Shown piece by piece: positions 8,581 to 17,478 of a DNA stretch of 64,000 bases (within the stretch, counting starts at the first letter, position 1; each line of letters starts with the position of its first letter). Under the pieces are notes generated by a model. That model was not told the origin of the DNA and ran no database searches. It saw only the letters and a program-made list of their open reading frames with translations. A program made the translations under genes and the position numbers. The DNA is from SIRX01 sp965213905 (lineage in GTDB: Bacteria; Actinomycetota; Rubrobacteria; Rubrobacterales; Rubrobacteraceae): assembly GCA_965213905.1 (NCBI GenBank), contig OZ243922.1, positions 372,001-436,000 of the forward strand, in the 5' to 3' direction.

Positions 8581-8898
8581 ATGGCGTACAGCGTGATGGT
8601 GTGGCTCGTGAACCCCGGAGAATACCCGCAGCAGGAGCTCGAAGAAACCCGGGCCGCCGACCCGGAAGAAGCGGCCGGCGCCGCGACGGGCTCGAACATA
8701 GGCCACGCCCTGCCCCGGATGGTCTACGGCGTCTACGAGGACCAGGAAGAAGCCGAACAGGCGCTCTTCAAGATCTCCAGCAGCCTGAAGGGCAACGAGC
8801 CTTTGAGGATCTCCGCGCAGTCCAGCAGAACATGGCTCGTCCCGGCGGACCGGGTCCATTACGTGGTCTGCGAAGAGGTAGAGCGCCCGAAGGACTGA
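8581..8898 (+). CDS. Small conserved-looking soluble protein, unknown
   Basis: A 105-residue acidic protein with a strong ribosome site (AAAGGAGAACAAG then ATG). It begins MAYSVMVWLVNPGEYPQQEL and ends with a VVCEEVERPKD tail; the VYGVYEDQEEAEQALFKISS stretch looks like an alpha/beta fold of about two beta-alpha-beta units. No family is recognised. It is monocistronic and closed by a strong bidirectional terminator, which suggests a separately regulated, possibly abundant protein. Confidence 0.65.
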   Translation: MAYSVMVWLVNPGEYPQQELEETRAADPEEAAGAATGSNIGHALPRMVYGVYEDQEEAEQALFKISSSLKGNEPLRISAQSSRTWLVPADRVHYVVCEEVERPKD

Positions 8899-8919
8899 CT
8901 CCCACGGGCCTACTAAAAT

Positions 8920-8959
8920 AGCCGGGGACCGCGACCTCAATGGTGTGCGGTCCCCGGCT
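8920..8959. terminator. Strong bidirectional terminator
   Basis: A 13-bp perfect stem (AGCCGGGGACCGC at 8920-8932 with GCGGTCCCCGGCT at 8947-8959) lies between convergent genes ending at 8898 and 9000. GTATTT follows on the plus strand and TATTTTAG on the minus strand, so it can end transcripts from both sides. Confidence 0.85.
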
Positions 8960-8999
8960 CGTATTTCCGAAGTTCCGGCCGGGGGTTATTCCCCGAAGG

Positions 9000-9902
9000 T
9001 TACCCTTCGTCGTTTGAGTTGGACTCTTCTTTAGAGCCTTCGGAGCTTTTCTCGGAGGACTGTTCTTCACCGTCGCCGTCTTCTTGGGCCATAACGCGGT
9101 AAGTTTCGGCGTTAACCTCCGCCCCGAACAGCAGGATCAGGGCCGAGAGAAAGAAGTACAGCAGCAAAATTATTACCGAAGCCAGGGCGCCGTAAGTCGC
9201 GCTGTAGCTGGAGAAGTTAGCCACGTAGAACGAAAACGCCAGCGAAGCGAGTATCCAGACCACCACCGCCAGAATCGCCCCCGGCGTCACAAAGCGAAAC
9301 GGGTGCTTGTAGTTGGGAAACAGCCAGTAGATCAAAGCCACCGACAACATGAGCAGCAACACCGCAACGGGTATTCGGGCGTAAGTCCAAACGGTAGTAA
9401 AAACGCTGCCCAGTCCCACCGCCGATACTATGGGCTCTATGAGCGAGGGACCCATGAACAGCATTGTCGCGGACGCTATGAGCAACACGGCCAGGAGGAT
9501 GGCGTACAGGATGGAAAGCGGGAACTTTTTCCAGGCGGGACGGTCCTCTACGTCGTAGGCGACGTTCATGGAGTGCATCAGCATCCTTACCCCGCCGGAA
9601 GCCGACCACAGCGCCACGAGGACGCCGACGGACATTATGCCGCCGCTGGAGCTGCTCTGGACGTTACTGACCACGCCCTCCACCATGCCCTGGGCGCTAC
9701 TCGGCATTACGGTAGACGACTTGTTGAGGATAAAGTCGAACACGGACTGCAACTGTAGTACGCCCAAAAGGGCTATGAGAAAGATTATGAACGGAAACAA
9801 CGAAAAAAAGACCTGGTAGGCGACCGCCGCCGAGTAGGTCGCCATGTCGTCTTCAGAGAATTCCTTACCGCCGCGCTTTATCGCCTTGAAGAAGTCGCCC
9901 AT
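9000..9902 (-). CDS. YihY/BrkB-family inner membrane protein
   Basis: A 300-residue protein with six membrane segments. The opening (FSEDDMATYSAAVAYQVFFS, about 15-34) followed by LFPFIIFLIALLG is the conserved first-helix signature of the YihY/BrkB family (formerly mis-annotated as ribonuclease BN). ASGGVRMLMHSMNVAYDVED and the C-terminal TYGALASVIILLLYFF also fit. A highly acidic Ser/Glu tail of about 35 residues follows. The ATG at 9902 is preceded by GGGGAGGTGATATAG. Family members may be transporters or lipid-related, but no activity is established. Confidence 0.85.
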   Translation of the reverse strand: MGDFFKAIKRGGKEFSEDDMATYSAAVAYQVFFSLFPFIIFLIALLGVLQLQSVFDFILNKSSTVMPSSAQGMVEGVVSNVQSSSSGGIMSVGVLVALWSASGGVRMLMHSMNVAYDVEDRPAWKKFPLSILYAILLAVLLIASATMLFMGPSLIEPIVSAVGLGSVFTTVWTYARIPVAVLLLMLSVALIYWLFPNYKHPFRFVTPGAILAVVVWILASLAFSFYVANFSSYSATYGALASVIILLLYFFLSALILLFGAEVNAETYRVMAQEDGDGEEQSSEKSSEGSKEESNSNDEG

Positions 9903-10005
9903 CTATATCACCTCCCCGCCCTCTTGAGCCCGTTTTACAGGACTCGAAACTACGAGGGCAATAATCCGGCCTGCCGGGGCAGACGGGCCGGGCCACGAGA
10001 ACTTA

Positions 10006-10545
10006 CTACTGCTGCTGGCCCCCCCGGCGGAACGCTATCTGACGCACGGCCAATCCGGCCACGAACATCGAGACGGCCCTTACCAAACCCTCAAGAAATG
10101 CTTCGAGCAGGTCGTCTTTGATGCCACGACGCTCGGGGATTTGCTCTGAGATGTAGTTGGTTATCGGTGTGCTGATGAACAACGACACGACCGTGGAGAT
10201 CAGCGTCATCAACTGCCTCTGTCTTTTGTCTTGCAAACCACTCCTTTCTTCGGATTTTACCTCGGTGGGCTTTACTTCTTGCCGGGCGTAGTCGATCCCG
10301 GCGACCGTTAGCCTGTAACCCGTTCCCTCGTCGTCGGGCTGCACGTAACCCTGGTTCAACAGGTAATTGAGCGCCACGTCGCGCTCCAGATGGTCGGAGG
10401 TGAAACCGGCCCTCTCCGCCGCCCCGTCCTCGTCCGTGTCGGTACCGCCCAGCGGCACCGACTCGTTGAGCTTGCCCCCCGAGGCATCGTGGAACGCCTC
10501 CAGAAGCCGCATCGCTTTTTCTTGAACTCCACTGCCCTCTGCCAA
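10006..10545 (-). CDS. Winged-helix-like N-terminus with C-terminal membrane region, unknown
   Basis: A 179-residue protein. Residues 1-95 look like a winged helix: EKAMRLLEAFHDASGG, DVALNYLLNQGYV and GYRLTVAGIDYARQ give a helix, helix and beta-wing pattern. A charged linker (KPTEVKSEERSG) follows, then two weakly hydrophobic helices (LISTVVSLFISTPI; FLEGLVRAVSMFVAGLAV) that may insert in or lie on the membrane. The TTG start at 10545 has AGAGGTG upstream. No family is recognised. It could be a membrane-attached regulator; that is inference from architecture. It is adjacent to, and codirectional with, the YihY gene. Confidence 0.6.
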   Translation of the reverse strand: MAEGSGVQEKAMRLLEAFHDASGGKLNESVPLGGTDTDEDGAAERAGFTSDHLERDVALNYLLNQGYVQPDDEGTGYRLTVAGIDYARQEVKPTEVKSEERSGLQDKRQRQLMTLISTVVSLFISTPITNYISEQIPERRGIKDDLLEAFLEGLVRAVSMFVAGLAVRQIAFRRGGQQQ

Positions 10546-10807
10546 GCCAACACCTCTTTCGTTACACTTACGTGCTTTACCGTATGTTACCCCCTTCGTC
10601 TCCTGGCAAACCCGCCGCCACCCAACGCGAAGAACCGTTCTTTCCCGGACCGGAAGATACCGCGCAGGATACCCGACGGCGCGCCCGGGTCCGCCGGCCG
10701 TCGCTTCTCATCCTTTTGGTGGAAAAAGATCCTACTTTTAGACGATGGATGTTTTCGCCTGCCGGTACAGAATTACCCCGGTAAGCAAACTAGAAGAAGG
10801 AGGCATG

Positions 10808-11542
10808 ATGATCAGACGAACGGTAGTGGTGGCGGTAGTGGCGGCGCTTTTTGCTACGCTTTCGGCGACCGCGGCTTTGGCGGAGAGCACCCCCGCCCCG
10901 ATACGCGGTACGAGCGCGGGAGATGCGCTTTACGGCACGCAGTTCAAGGACACGATGTACGGCCTCGGCGGCGCGGACCTCGTGTACGGCTACTCCGGTC
11001 GGGACGTTATCTTCGGCGGCAGCGAGAAAGGCTGGGGCGACAAAATACTCGGCGGTAGCTGGGGAGATAAGATCCGCGGCCAGGCCGGCGACGACGCCCT
11101 CTACGGCCAGCGCGGCAACGATAGGGTAAACGGCGGGCGTGGAGCAGACCTTCTCGTCGGCGGCGCCGGACGCGACACCCTAAACGGCGGCCCCGGCCTC
11201 GACCAGATCAACGCGCAAGACGGCCGCAGGGACATCATAATTATGTGCGGCAACGAGCGCGACGAAGTCTACTACGACCGCGGAGTGGACGTACTGCGCT
11301 TCTGCGAAGGCCAGAGCACGAATGCCGAGAGCATGGCCGCCAGCGAAGCCCCCGAGGCCGCGGCGAACCTCTCCACCCAAAAACCACCCAAAGATCTTTT
11401 CGAAAGCACCGGAAAAGTTCTGGTACAGCACGACGGCGACGAAAAGTGCGTACCCGAGGAAGAACTAAAGAGCCATCTCGGACACGATGATGAGATCCTC
11501 AACCCGGCCGGCTGCTCCAATTCGGCCCAGGGCCGGAACTAG
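10808..11542 (+). CDS. Secreted RTX (haemolysin-type calcium-binding repeat) protein
   Basis: A 244-residue exported protein. The signal peptide (MIRRTVVVAVVAALFATLSA followed by TAALAES) has a cleavable A-L-A site. Residues about 35-130 carry RTX-like nonapeptide units of the form GGxGxD: GDALYG, GLGGADLVYG, GDKIRGQAGDDALYG, GRGADLLVGGAGRDTLNGG. These bind calcium in a beta-roll. A terminal cap with two cysteines (IIMCGNERDEVYYDRGVDVLRFCEG) follows, then a Pro/Lys and Asp/Glu-rich tail. AAGAAGGAGG precedes two adjacent ATGs; the second (10808) has the better four-base spacing. Function beyond calcium binding at the cell surface is unknown. It is closed by a strong terminator. Confidence 0.8.
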   Translation: MIRRTVVVAVVAALFATLSATAALAESTPAPIRGTSAGDALYGTQFKDTMYGLGGADLVYGYSGRDVIFGGSEKGWGDKILGGSWGDKIRGQAGDDALYGQRGNDRVNGGRGADLLVGGAGRDTLNGGPGLDQINAQDGRRDIIIMCGNERDEVYYDRGVDVLRFCEGQSTNAESMAASEAPEAAANLSTQKPPKDLFESTGKVLVQHDGDEKCVPEEELKSHLGHDDEILNPAGCSNSAQGRN

Positions 11543-11562
11543 AACCCACCCTACACAGAAAC

Positions 11563-11606
11563 AAGGCGGGCTCCCGGTGACAACCTTACCGGGAGCCCGC
11601 CTTTTC
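11563..11606 (+). terminator. Intrinsic terminator of the RTX gene
   Basis: AAGGCGGGCTCCCGGT (11563-11578) pairs with ACCGGGAGCCCGCCTT (11588-11603), loop of nine bases, followed by TTTTCC. A textbook strong terminator, 20 bases past the stop codon. Confidence 0.92.
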
Positions 11607-11730
11607 CTACCCGTATCCCTACCCGCACCCTCCGCGAAACACCTTCAGCGTATTTGACACCCGGCAATCAGCGCGTTAAGTTTAGTTAGCCGAACAAGTA
11701 GTTTTTGAATATAGCGGAGGGTGAAGCCTG

Positions 11731-12183
11731 TTGGAGAAACCTACGAAACCTATAGAAGACAGGCTAAGTTACATGCTGGCGGTGGTTTCCAGGGCTTACA
11801 GGGATCTGGCGGGTGAGTTGCTGGCCCCCACCGGGCTCCACCTGGGCCAGAACAGGTTGTTGCAGCAGTTGTGGGAGAAAGACGGGCTCTTGCAGTCGGA
11901 GTTGGCGGTGCGCCTCGGCGCGCAGCTACCCACGATCACCCGCATGGTTGGGCGTATGGAGGCGTCGGGGTTTGTAGAGCGTCATCGGTCCCCAACCGAC
12001 GCGCGCGCCACGCAGGTGTACCTCACGGAGAAGGGCCGCGGGGTAAAGGCCCCCGTAGAGCACTTTTGGTCGGAGTTAGAAAAACGCGTCACCGCCAACC
12101 TGGACGAGGAGGAGAAGCTAACGTTGCACGGCCTCTTGATGCGGGTTCACGCAAACCTGGAGAAAAAAGAGCCGGAAGCCTGA
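11731..12183 (+). CDS. MarR-family transcriptional regulator
   Basis: A 150-residue winged-helix protein with the MarR layout: N-terminal dimer helix (LSYMLAVVSRAYRDLAGELL), recognition region LAVRLGAQLPTITRMVGRME around residues 67-86, wing RHRSPTDARATQVYLTEKG, and a C-terminal dimer helix. The D-x-R of the wing tip is present. The TTG at 11731 has GGAGGGTG nine bases upstream. The neighbours are a terminated RTX gene and a GrpB-family gene; it has no obvious target beside it, unless it represses its own promoter, where a TTTAGTTAGCCGAAC stretch lies. Ligand unknown. Confidence 0.85.
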   Translation: MEKPTKPIEDRLSYMLAVVSRAYRDLAGELLAPTGLHLGQNRLLQQLWEKDGLLQSELAVRLGAQLPTITRMVGRMEASGFVERHRSPTDARATQVYLTEKGRGVKAPVEHFWSELEKRVTANLDEEEKLTLHGLLMRVHANLEKKEPEA

Positions 12184-12335
12184 AGATTCATGCGCGGCAC
12201 AGCGGTCTTCCGGATCCAGGTCAGTAGATCTAGGTCAGCAGAAACACGGGTGGTTGCGGGGCTTGCAAACAGTATAGCCCGGGGCTAGCTTTGCGTGCGG
12301 ATAAAGAAGTTCGAGGAGAAGGTCTGGGAGGTGCG

Positions 12336-12908
12336 GTGACGAAAGGCGAGGGGAAGTTTATAGAGGAGCGCATCAGCGAGGCGATAATCGGGGGCGTCGA
12401 AGTCCCGGTTATCTTTATCGCGGACTACGATCCCGCCTGGCCGGCACGTTTTCGCCGGGAGGCCGCGAAGATTCGGGCGGTGCTCGGGGAGGCCGCCTTA
12501 AGGATCGAGCACATCGGCTCCACCGCGGTACCGGGGCTGGCCGCGAAGCCGATAGTAGACGTTCTGCTCGTGGTCCGGGACTCCGGTGACGAAGCCTCTT
12601 ACGTTCCCGCGCTGGAGGGTTCCGGCTACGTCCTGCGCGTGCGGGAGCGCGACTTTCACGAGCATCGGATGCTCAGGACCGCAGAAAAGGACGTACACGT
12701 ACACGTTTATTCCCCGGGCTCACCGGAGATCCGGCGCTACCTCTTGCTCCGCGACCACCTGCGCGGCGACGCCGAGGGCCGGGAACTCTACGCCCGCACG
12801 AAACGTAGGCTGGCCGCCGGCGACTGGCCTTCCATGCAACACTACGCCGAAGCCAAGACCGGGGTCATAGAAAGCATCATCGCCCGGGCAACCGCGAAAA
12901 GCTCGTAA
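12336..12908 (+). CDS. GrpB/UPF0157 family nucleotidyltransferase-fold protein
   Basis: A 190-residue protein. The block VIFIADYDPAWPARFRREAA followed by RIEHIGSTAVPGLAAKPIVD and the later HVHVYSPGSPEIRRYLLLRD is diagnostic for the GrpB (UPF0157) family, which has a nucleotidyltransferase-like fold (GSTAVPG and DVLLVV). Biochemical activity is not established; some members are fused to CoaE. I use the GTG at 12336, four bases after GGAGG; an in-frame TTG at 12291 has no ribosome site. It lies alone between MarR and a convergent symporter gene. Confidence 0.85.
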   Translation: MTKGEGKFIEERISEAIIGGVEVPVIFIADYDPAWPARFRREAAKIRAVLGEAALRIEHIGSTAVPGLAAKPIVDVLLVVRDSGDEASYVPALEGSGYVLRVRERDFHEHRMLRTAEKDVHVHVYSPGSPEIRRYLLLRDHLRGDAEGRELYARTKRRLAAGDWPSMQHYAEAKTGVIESIIARATAKSS

Positions 12909-12998
12909 AGGAAAAGCCAAGCACGAGGTTCTTGCCCGGCGGGCCGTAAAACACCGGGGCTGCGGGTTACACCCGGGGGGCGTAAGCCGGGATGCGGA

Positions 12999-14474
12999 CT
13001 ATATTGCGCCCTTATCTTTGAGGGCGTCGCGCAAGTACCCGATAAACTCTTCGGCTTTACGATCCGGGGCGGTCGTGAGCAGGCTGACGCCGACGTAGAG
13101 TACGATGGCGGCCAGAAGTCCCCACACTCCGGAGGCTTGGCCGAACAGCCGGGTCTGCGTGATCTCCAGGTACGCCACCAACGTGCCGCTGAGCAGGACG
13201 CTCGATAAGACCCCGGCCGCCGTTCCCCGCCGCCAAAAAAACGCCCCGATTATCGCCGGGACCGTCACGAGCAAGCCCGCAGACGAGGAGACGGCGAGCA
13301 CCGCGATGAGGTCCAGTTGTAAACCGGCAAACAGGAACGCCAGCACCGCGATGACCGGGATGACGATCTTGCCAACCAGGAGCTGCCGCCCCTCGCCCAC
13401 CCCGCCGGGAGAGTTGCCGTACACGTCCCGGGCCACCATCGAGGAGAGCGTTAGCAAAATAGAGTCTATCGTGGAGATCGCCGCCGCCAGGATACCCACG
13501 ATAACGATCACCGCCACGGCCGGCGGCACGAGGTCCGAGGCCAAGAGGCTCGGCGTCGCAAGATCCGCCGACTCCAGGTTCGGGAAGCGCACCAGCGCCG
13601 CAAAGCCCCACAACACCGCGACCAGCGTGTAGATAAACCCGATCACCAGAAACCCCAGGATCATCCGGCGCAGGTTCCGCAGGGTACCGACCATAAAGAG
13701 CCGCTGGCTGACCTGCGGGTTGGAGAGGCTAAAGAAAAACCACGGCAACGTCAGCCCCAGAAACACCGAGAAGCTGAAGAAACCTCCGCCGGGTACGCTG
13801 AGCGCCCCCGGATGTTCCGCCGCAACCCGTCCGAATAACTCGCCGAACCCCCCTAAAGAATTTACGACCAGCAGCACGGCGACCGTCGCCGTGACCAGCA
13901 TGACAAGCACCTGCAAAGCGTCCGTCCAGGCCACGGAGCGGATACCCGCCACGAGCGCGAACGTTACCGCCAACACCGTCGCCACCAGCGTCCCCGCCGT
14001 GAACGAGATACCGCCCTCCGTAACTCCGGAGAGCAGGTAACCTATACCCGCGAGCTGTACCGCGCTATAAGGGATCAGAAAAACGCAACTCGTCAGCGCC
14101 GTAACCACCGCGACCCCCCGGCTCGCGTAGCGGTCCCCGAGCATCTCCGACGGCGTGACATACCCGAACTTCTTTCCCGCCAACAGAAACCGCGGCCCGA
14201 AAAACGCCACCAACGCGAGCCCCGAGAAGTACACCATCTCGAACCCTAAAGCCCCCACACCGCCCGCATACGCCAGACCCGCCAGGCCGACCAACATGAA
14301 CGCGCTGTAGGTCGTCGCGCTGTAACTCAACGCCCCTATAACACCGCCCATCGAACGGTTCCAGATAAAATAATCCGTCAACCCGCCGCCGGCGCCACCC
14401 CGCGCCAGAAAGGCTATACCACCCCCGATCACCACGTAGACCACCAGCGCCAACACCACGGCCCAAACGCTCAT
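12999..14474 (-). CDS. Sodium:solute symporter (SSF family)
   Basis: A 491-residue transporter with about 13 membrane segments, the usual SSF length. The start (VVLALVVYVVIGGGIAFLA), then LTDYFIWNRSMGG and GALSYSATTYSAFMLVGLAG, match the first helices of the PanF/PutP-like group; AWTDALQVLVM and AAAISTIDSILLTLSSMVARDVY match the conserved sodium-site helices 6 and 8 region. It imports a small organic solute with sodium; the solute (acids, pantothenate, proline) cannot be read off. The ATG lies one base after the stop of a 60-residue membrane protein, which is likely its small partner. Confidence 0.9.
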   Translation of the reverse strand: MSVWAVVLALVVYVVIGGGIAFLARGGAGGGLTDYFIWNRSMGGVIGALSYSATTYSAFMLVGLAGLAYAGGVGALGFEMVYFSGLALVAFFGPRFLLAGKKFGYVTPSEMLGDRYASRGVAVVTALTSCVFLIPYSAVQLAGIGYLLSGVTEGGISFTAGTLVATVLAVTFALVAGIRSVAWTDALQVLVMLVTATVAVLLVVNSLGGFGELFGRVAAEHPGALSVPGGGFFSFSVFLGLTLPWFFFSLSNPQVSQRLFMVGTLRNLRRMILGFLVIGFIYTLVAVLWGFAALVRFPNLESADLATPSLLASDLVPPAVAVIVIVGILAAAISTIDSILLTLSSMVARDVYGNSPGGVGEGRQLLVGKIVIPVIAVLAFLFAGLQLDLIAVLAVSSSAGLLVTVPAIIGAFFWRRGTAAGVLSSVLLSGTLVAYLEITQTRLFGQASGVWGLLAAIVLYVGVSLLTTAPDRKAEEFIGYLRDALKDKGAI

Positions 14475-14475
14475 A

Positions 14476-14658
14476 TCAGTCCCCCCAACTCCACGTTATG
14501 GCCGCGATAACCCCTATAGCCGCCAACCCGAACACCGCCCAAAAAAGAAAACTTCCATACCACGCGTCCACCCCCGAGAGCAGCGTGTACGGCACCACGT
14601 AAGCCGATGCCACCAAAAAAACCAAAATACAAACCCAAAAAATCCCCCGCCGCTCCAA
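14476..14658 (-). CDS. Small two-helix membrane protein, symporter partner
   Basis: A 60-residue protein with two membrane segments (IFWVCILVFLVASAYVVPYT; SFLFWAVFGLAAIGVIAAIT). The TTG start follows GAGGAGAGG. It precedes the SSF symporter by one base. Many SSF transporters are encoded with such a DUF997/DUF3311-like small subunit (for example YhdT with PanF), so an accessory role is inferred from position and shape. A different frame (14471-14683) over the same bases has no membrane pattern and is rejected. Confidence 0.7.
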   Translation of the reverse strand: MERRGIFWVCILVFLVASAYVVPYTLLSGVDAWYGSFLFWAVFGLAAIGVIAAITWSWGD

Positions 14659-14725
14659 AATCCTCTCCTCTCATCGTCCGCACCCCCTCTTGTAACTCTT
14701 GCAGACTTGCTTGCTACCCAAAATC

Positions 14726-14749
14726 GTTACAATGTACGCTATTTGTAAC
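14726..14749. promoter_or_regulatory. Dyad in the divergent promoter region
   Basis: GTTACAA (14726-14732) and TTGTAAC (14743-14749) form an inverted repeat in the 262-bp gap between the divergent symporter unit (minus) and the DASS transporter (plus). A second related stretch (AACAAATGTATAC) follows. It could serve a regulator of both transporters. No SD-less small gene is visible in the gap. Confidence 0.4.
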
Positions 14750-14920
14750 AAATGTATACTTAGAGTATCACACGGCGAACAGCAAGGTACAAGCGAGGGC
14801 GTTGGGGTGGGTTTACCTGGGGTTTCGATGGGGCTATAGCAATCCTTTTGTCGTTCTGCTTGAATATCCGGCGGGGTATGTAGTCAGTTCCGAGGGGACC
14901 GTATCGCCCGGGGAGGGAAT

Positions 14921-16531
14921 ATGTCCGAACAGCAGAACAACAACGATGATCTCAACCTCGTTGACGTGCCGGAGATGGGAGAGGCGGTCGAGAAGGAGCG
15001 GGTTTCGACCCGGGCCTGGATCGGGCGTTTTCTCGGTCCGGCGCTGGCGATACTGGCGTACTTTCTTTTGCCGACCGGCGGCGGCGAGAACGCGCTGACG
15101 CAGGCCGGCGTCGCGACGGTCTCCGTGGTGATACTGGTTGCGACGTGGTGGGTCACGGAGGCGCTGCCGCTGCCGGCGACCTCGCTGTTGCCGCTGGCGT
15201 TATTTCCGCTGCTCGGGGTGGTTGAAATCGGGGACGCGGCGGCTCCTTACGCGGACGACCTCATATTTCTGTTTATGGGCGGGTTCATGCTGGCGCTCGC
15301 GATGCAGCGGTGGGGTTTGCACCGCAGGATCGCGCTGTTGACCGTACGGGCCGTCGGGACGAACCCGGTACAGATGATCGGGGGTTTCATGCTCGCGACG
15401 GGCTTTTTGAGCATGTGGGTCAGTAACACGGCGACCACGGTTGCGATGCTCCCGATAGGGCTTAGCGTGCTGGTGCTGGTGCTCGGGGATCAAGGCGCGA
15501 CGCCGGACGACAACGCGGAGGAGGGAGAAGAGGAAGCGGGACGGGAATTGACCGGCAGCGGCGCGTCCAATTTCGCCACGTGCCTCATGCTCGCTATAGC
15601 GTATGCCGCGAGCATCGGGTCGCTCGCGACGCTCATCGGGACGCCGCCGAACCTGTTTATGGCCAGTTTTCTCGAGTCCGAGTACGACATAGACATAGGT
15701 TTTGGCGAGTGGATGCTGGTCGGGTTGCCGCTGGCGGTGATCTTCCTGTTCGTGGCCTGGGTAGTGCTGACCCGGTTCGTATACCCGCCGGAGATAGACG
15801 AGATCGCCGGCGGGGAGGAAATTATCCAGGAGCAACTGGACGAGATGGGCCCGATAAGCCGGGGTGAGAAAGTGGTGCTAACGGTCTTCGTGTTGACGGC
15901 TTCCGCCTGGATACTGAACTCCATACTACCTAGCATCTTTCCCAGCCTGGAGACAATTCTGGTAGGAGTAGAGGACGCCGGTATCGCCATAGCCGCCGCC
16001 ATTATCTTATTCGCCATCCCAATTGATTGGCGCAACGGCGTGTTCGCTTTAGACTGGGAGACGGCCCGTCAGCTTCCCTGGGGGATACTGTTGCTCTTCG
16101 GGGGCGGCTTGAGCATGGCGAACGCGGTCAGCGAGACCGGGGTGGACGTTTGGATCGGTAGTCTGGTCTCCGGGCTCGGCGGGATACCGGTTTGGATCCT
16201 GATCGGGATCGTCATCGTGGTGGTCGTACTGCTCACCGAGCTTACGAGCAACACCGCAACGACCGCGACCTTTCTGCCGATCCTGGCCGGCGCGGCGATC
16301 GGGCTAAACCTCGATGTGCTGGCGTTCGCGGTTCCGGCGGCGCTGGCGGCGACCTGCGCGTTCATGATCCCGGTCGCCACCCCGCCGAACGCCATCGTCT
16401 TCGGCTCGGGCCACATAACCATCGTCCAAATGGTCCGTGCCGGGGTGTGGCTAAACCTGATCGGGGCTATCCTGATCTTCGCCACGGCGTTTACCCTGGC
16501 CAATTGGATCCTGGGTATCTCGTTCGGCTAA
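14921..16531 (+). CDS. SLC13/DASS-family anion transporter
   Basis: A 536-residue transporter. A 40-residue acidic cytoplasmic N-terminus precedes about 12 membrane segments. Two SNT signature motifs that bind sodium and the carboxylate are visible: MWVSNTATTVAM (about 164-175) and LTSNTATTATFLPI (about 444-457), with GTPPN after the first and ATPPNA after the second. This two-fold repeat is the divalent anion:sodium symporter pattern (dicarboxylates, sulfate). The sequence TEALPLPATSLLPLALFPLL opens helix 3. GGGGAGGGAAT precedes the ATG. A second, shorter family member lies at 17479. The substrate is not predictable. Confidence 0.9.
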   Translation: MSEQQNNNDDLNLVDVPEMGEAVEKERVSTRAWIGRFLGPALAILAYFLLPTGGGENALTQAGVATVSVVILVATWWVTEALPLPATSLLPLALFPLLGVVEIGDAAAPYADDLIFLFMGGFMLALAMQRWGLHRRIALLTVRAVGTNPVQMIGGFMLATGFLSMWVSNTATTVAMLPIGLSVLVLVLGDQGATPDDNAEEGEEEAGRELTGSGASNFATCLMLAIAYAASIGSLATLIGTPPNLFMASFLESEYDIDIGFGEWMLVGLPLAVIFLFVAWVVLTRFVYPPEIDEIAGGEEIIQEQLDEMGPISRGEKVVLTVFVLTASAWILNSILPSIFPSLETILVGVEDAGIAIAAAIILFAIPIDWRNGVFALDWETARQLPWGILLLFGGGLSMANAVSETGVDVWIGSLVSGLGGIPVWILIGIVIVVVVLLTELTSNTATTATFLPILAGAAIGLNLDVLAFAVPAALAATCAFMIPVATPPNAIVFGSGHITIVQMVRAGVWLNLIGAILIFATAFTLANWILGISFG

Positions 16532-17343
16532 CCGACCTCTTTTAACAACTCGTTGACGGCCCCGGCGACCCGGTCGGGGTGGTCCTCGGGCACGAAGTGC
16601 TTGCCGTTCTCCACGCGGTCGAGCTTTCCACCCAGTTCGTAGGCCAGGCGGTAGCCGTACCCGATCTTCTGAAACTGATCCGAAGCTCCCCACACGATTC
16701 TTACCGGCACGTCGAGCCCCGGAAGCCGATCCGCTATCGCCAGCGTATCCCGCACGTCGAGAGAACGCACCTGACGCAAAAAGTCCGCCGCGCCACCGGC
16801 CCGCTCGTAGTACGCGAAGTGCTCCGAGACGGCCTCCTGCGCCTGTTGGCGATCGCCGTGTCCCTGCAACATGAAGCTCTGGTAAACAAATCGAAAGACC
16901 TCGTCCGGCAGCCGCTCCACAATCGGGGCGGCGGCCCGCAGTAGCTTGACCTGCGGTATGGGCCACGAGTCGTAGGAGATGGCGTTGGTCAGGACGAGGC
17001 CGCCGACCAGCCCGGGGTGCTCGACGGCGAGTATCTGGGCTACGCCGCCGCCGAGGTCGTGCCCGACGAGCACGGCGCTTTCTAGGCCGAGTTCCCGCAT
17101 CCAGGCCGCCAGGTACTCCGCCTGGCGCGCCACTGAAATATCCCGGTCGCGCCCCGCCTCTATCGAGCCGCCGTAACCGACCATCTCCCAGGCCAGGGAA
17201 CGTGCGCCCTCCACCCGCGGAACGACGTGCCGCCAGAGCCGGGGCGAGGTTGGGATACCGTGAACGTAGACGACCGGGACTCCCTCTCCTTCTTCCTCCC
17301 ACCTCACGTTTATGCCGTCTACTTCCGCCGACTTCGTCTGCAC
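16528..17343 (-). CDS. Alpha/beta hydrolase (epoxide hydrolase / dehalogenase-like)
   Basis: A 271-residue hydrolase. The oxyanion-hole HGIP (about residue 29), the nucleophile elbow GHDLGGG with Asp as nucleophile (about residue 94), and the catalytic His in NGKHFVPED (about residue 247) are all present. An Asp nucleophile followed by Leu is the layout of epoxide hydrolases and haloalkane dehalogenases rather than serine esterases. It is convergent with the upstream DASS gene, with stop codons overlapping by four bases, and divergent from the second DASS gene. Substrate unknown; a link to the two anion importers is only positional. Confidence 0.8.
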   Translation of the reverse strand: MQTKSAEVDGINVRWEEEGEGVPVVYVHGIPTSPRLWRHVVPRVEGARSLAWEMVGYGGSIEAGRDRDISVARQAEYLAAWMRELGLESAVLVGHDLGGGVAQILAVEHPGLVGGLVLTNAISYDSWPIPQVKLLRAAAPIVERLPDEVFRFVYQSFMLQGHGDRQQAQEAVSEHFAYYERAGGAADFLRQVRSLDVRDTLAIADRLPGLDVPVRIVWGASDQFQKIGYGYRLAYELGGKLDRVENGKHFVPEDHPDRVAGAVNELLKEVG

Positions 17344-17478
17344 CCGCGCTCCTTTCGTGGCTCTTGGTGGTGTGTCTGCGTAGCGTACCCGGCGGGGCGG
17401 CCGGCGAAAACCGCCGCCACGAAGCCCGGGATTCCGCCGGTCCTGCCGTAGTATGCTGTTCGTTATGGAGGCCTGGAA

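Noticed and set aside
10546..10807. Cyclic-di-nucleotide riboswitch before the RTX gene
   Set aside because: GGCAAACC occurs but the conserved flanking pairings of the known c-di-GMP or c-di-AMP classes are absent.
14471..14683. Alternative 70-codon frame over the small symporter partner
   Set aside because: Gly/Arg-rich with no membrane helices; the 60-residue frame has two clean helices and a good ribosome site.
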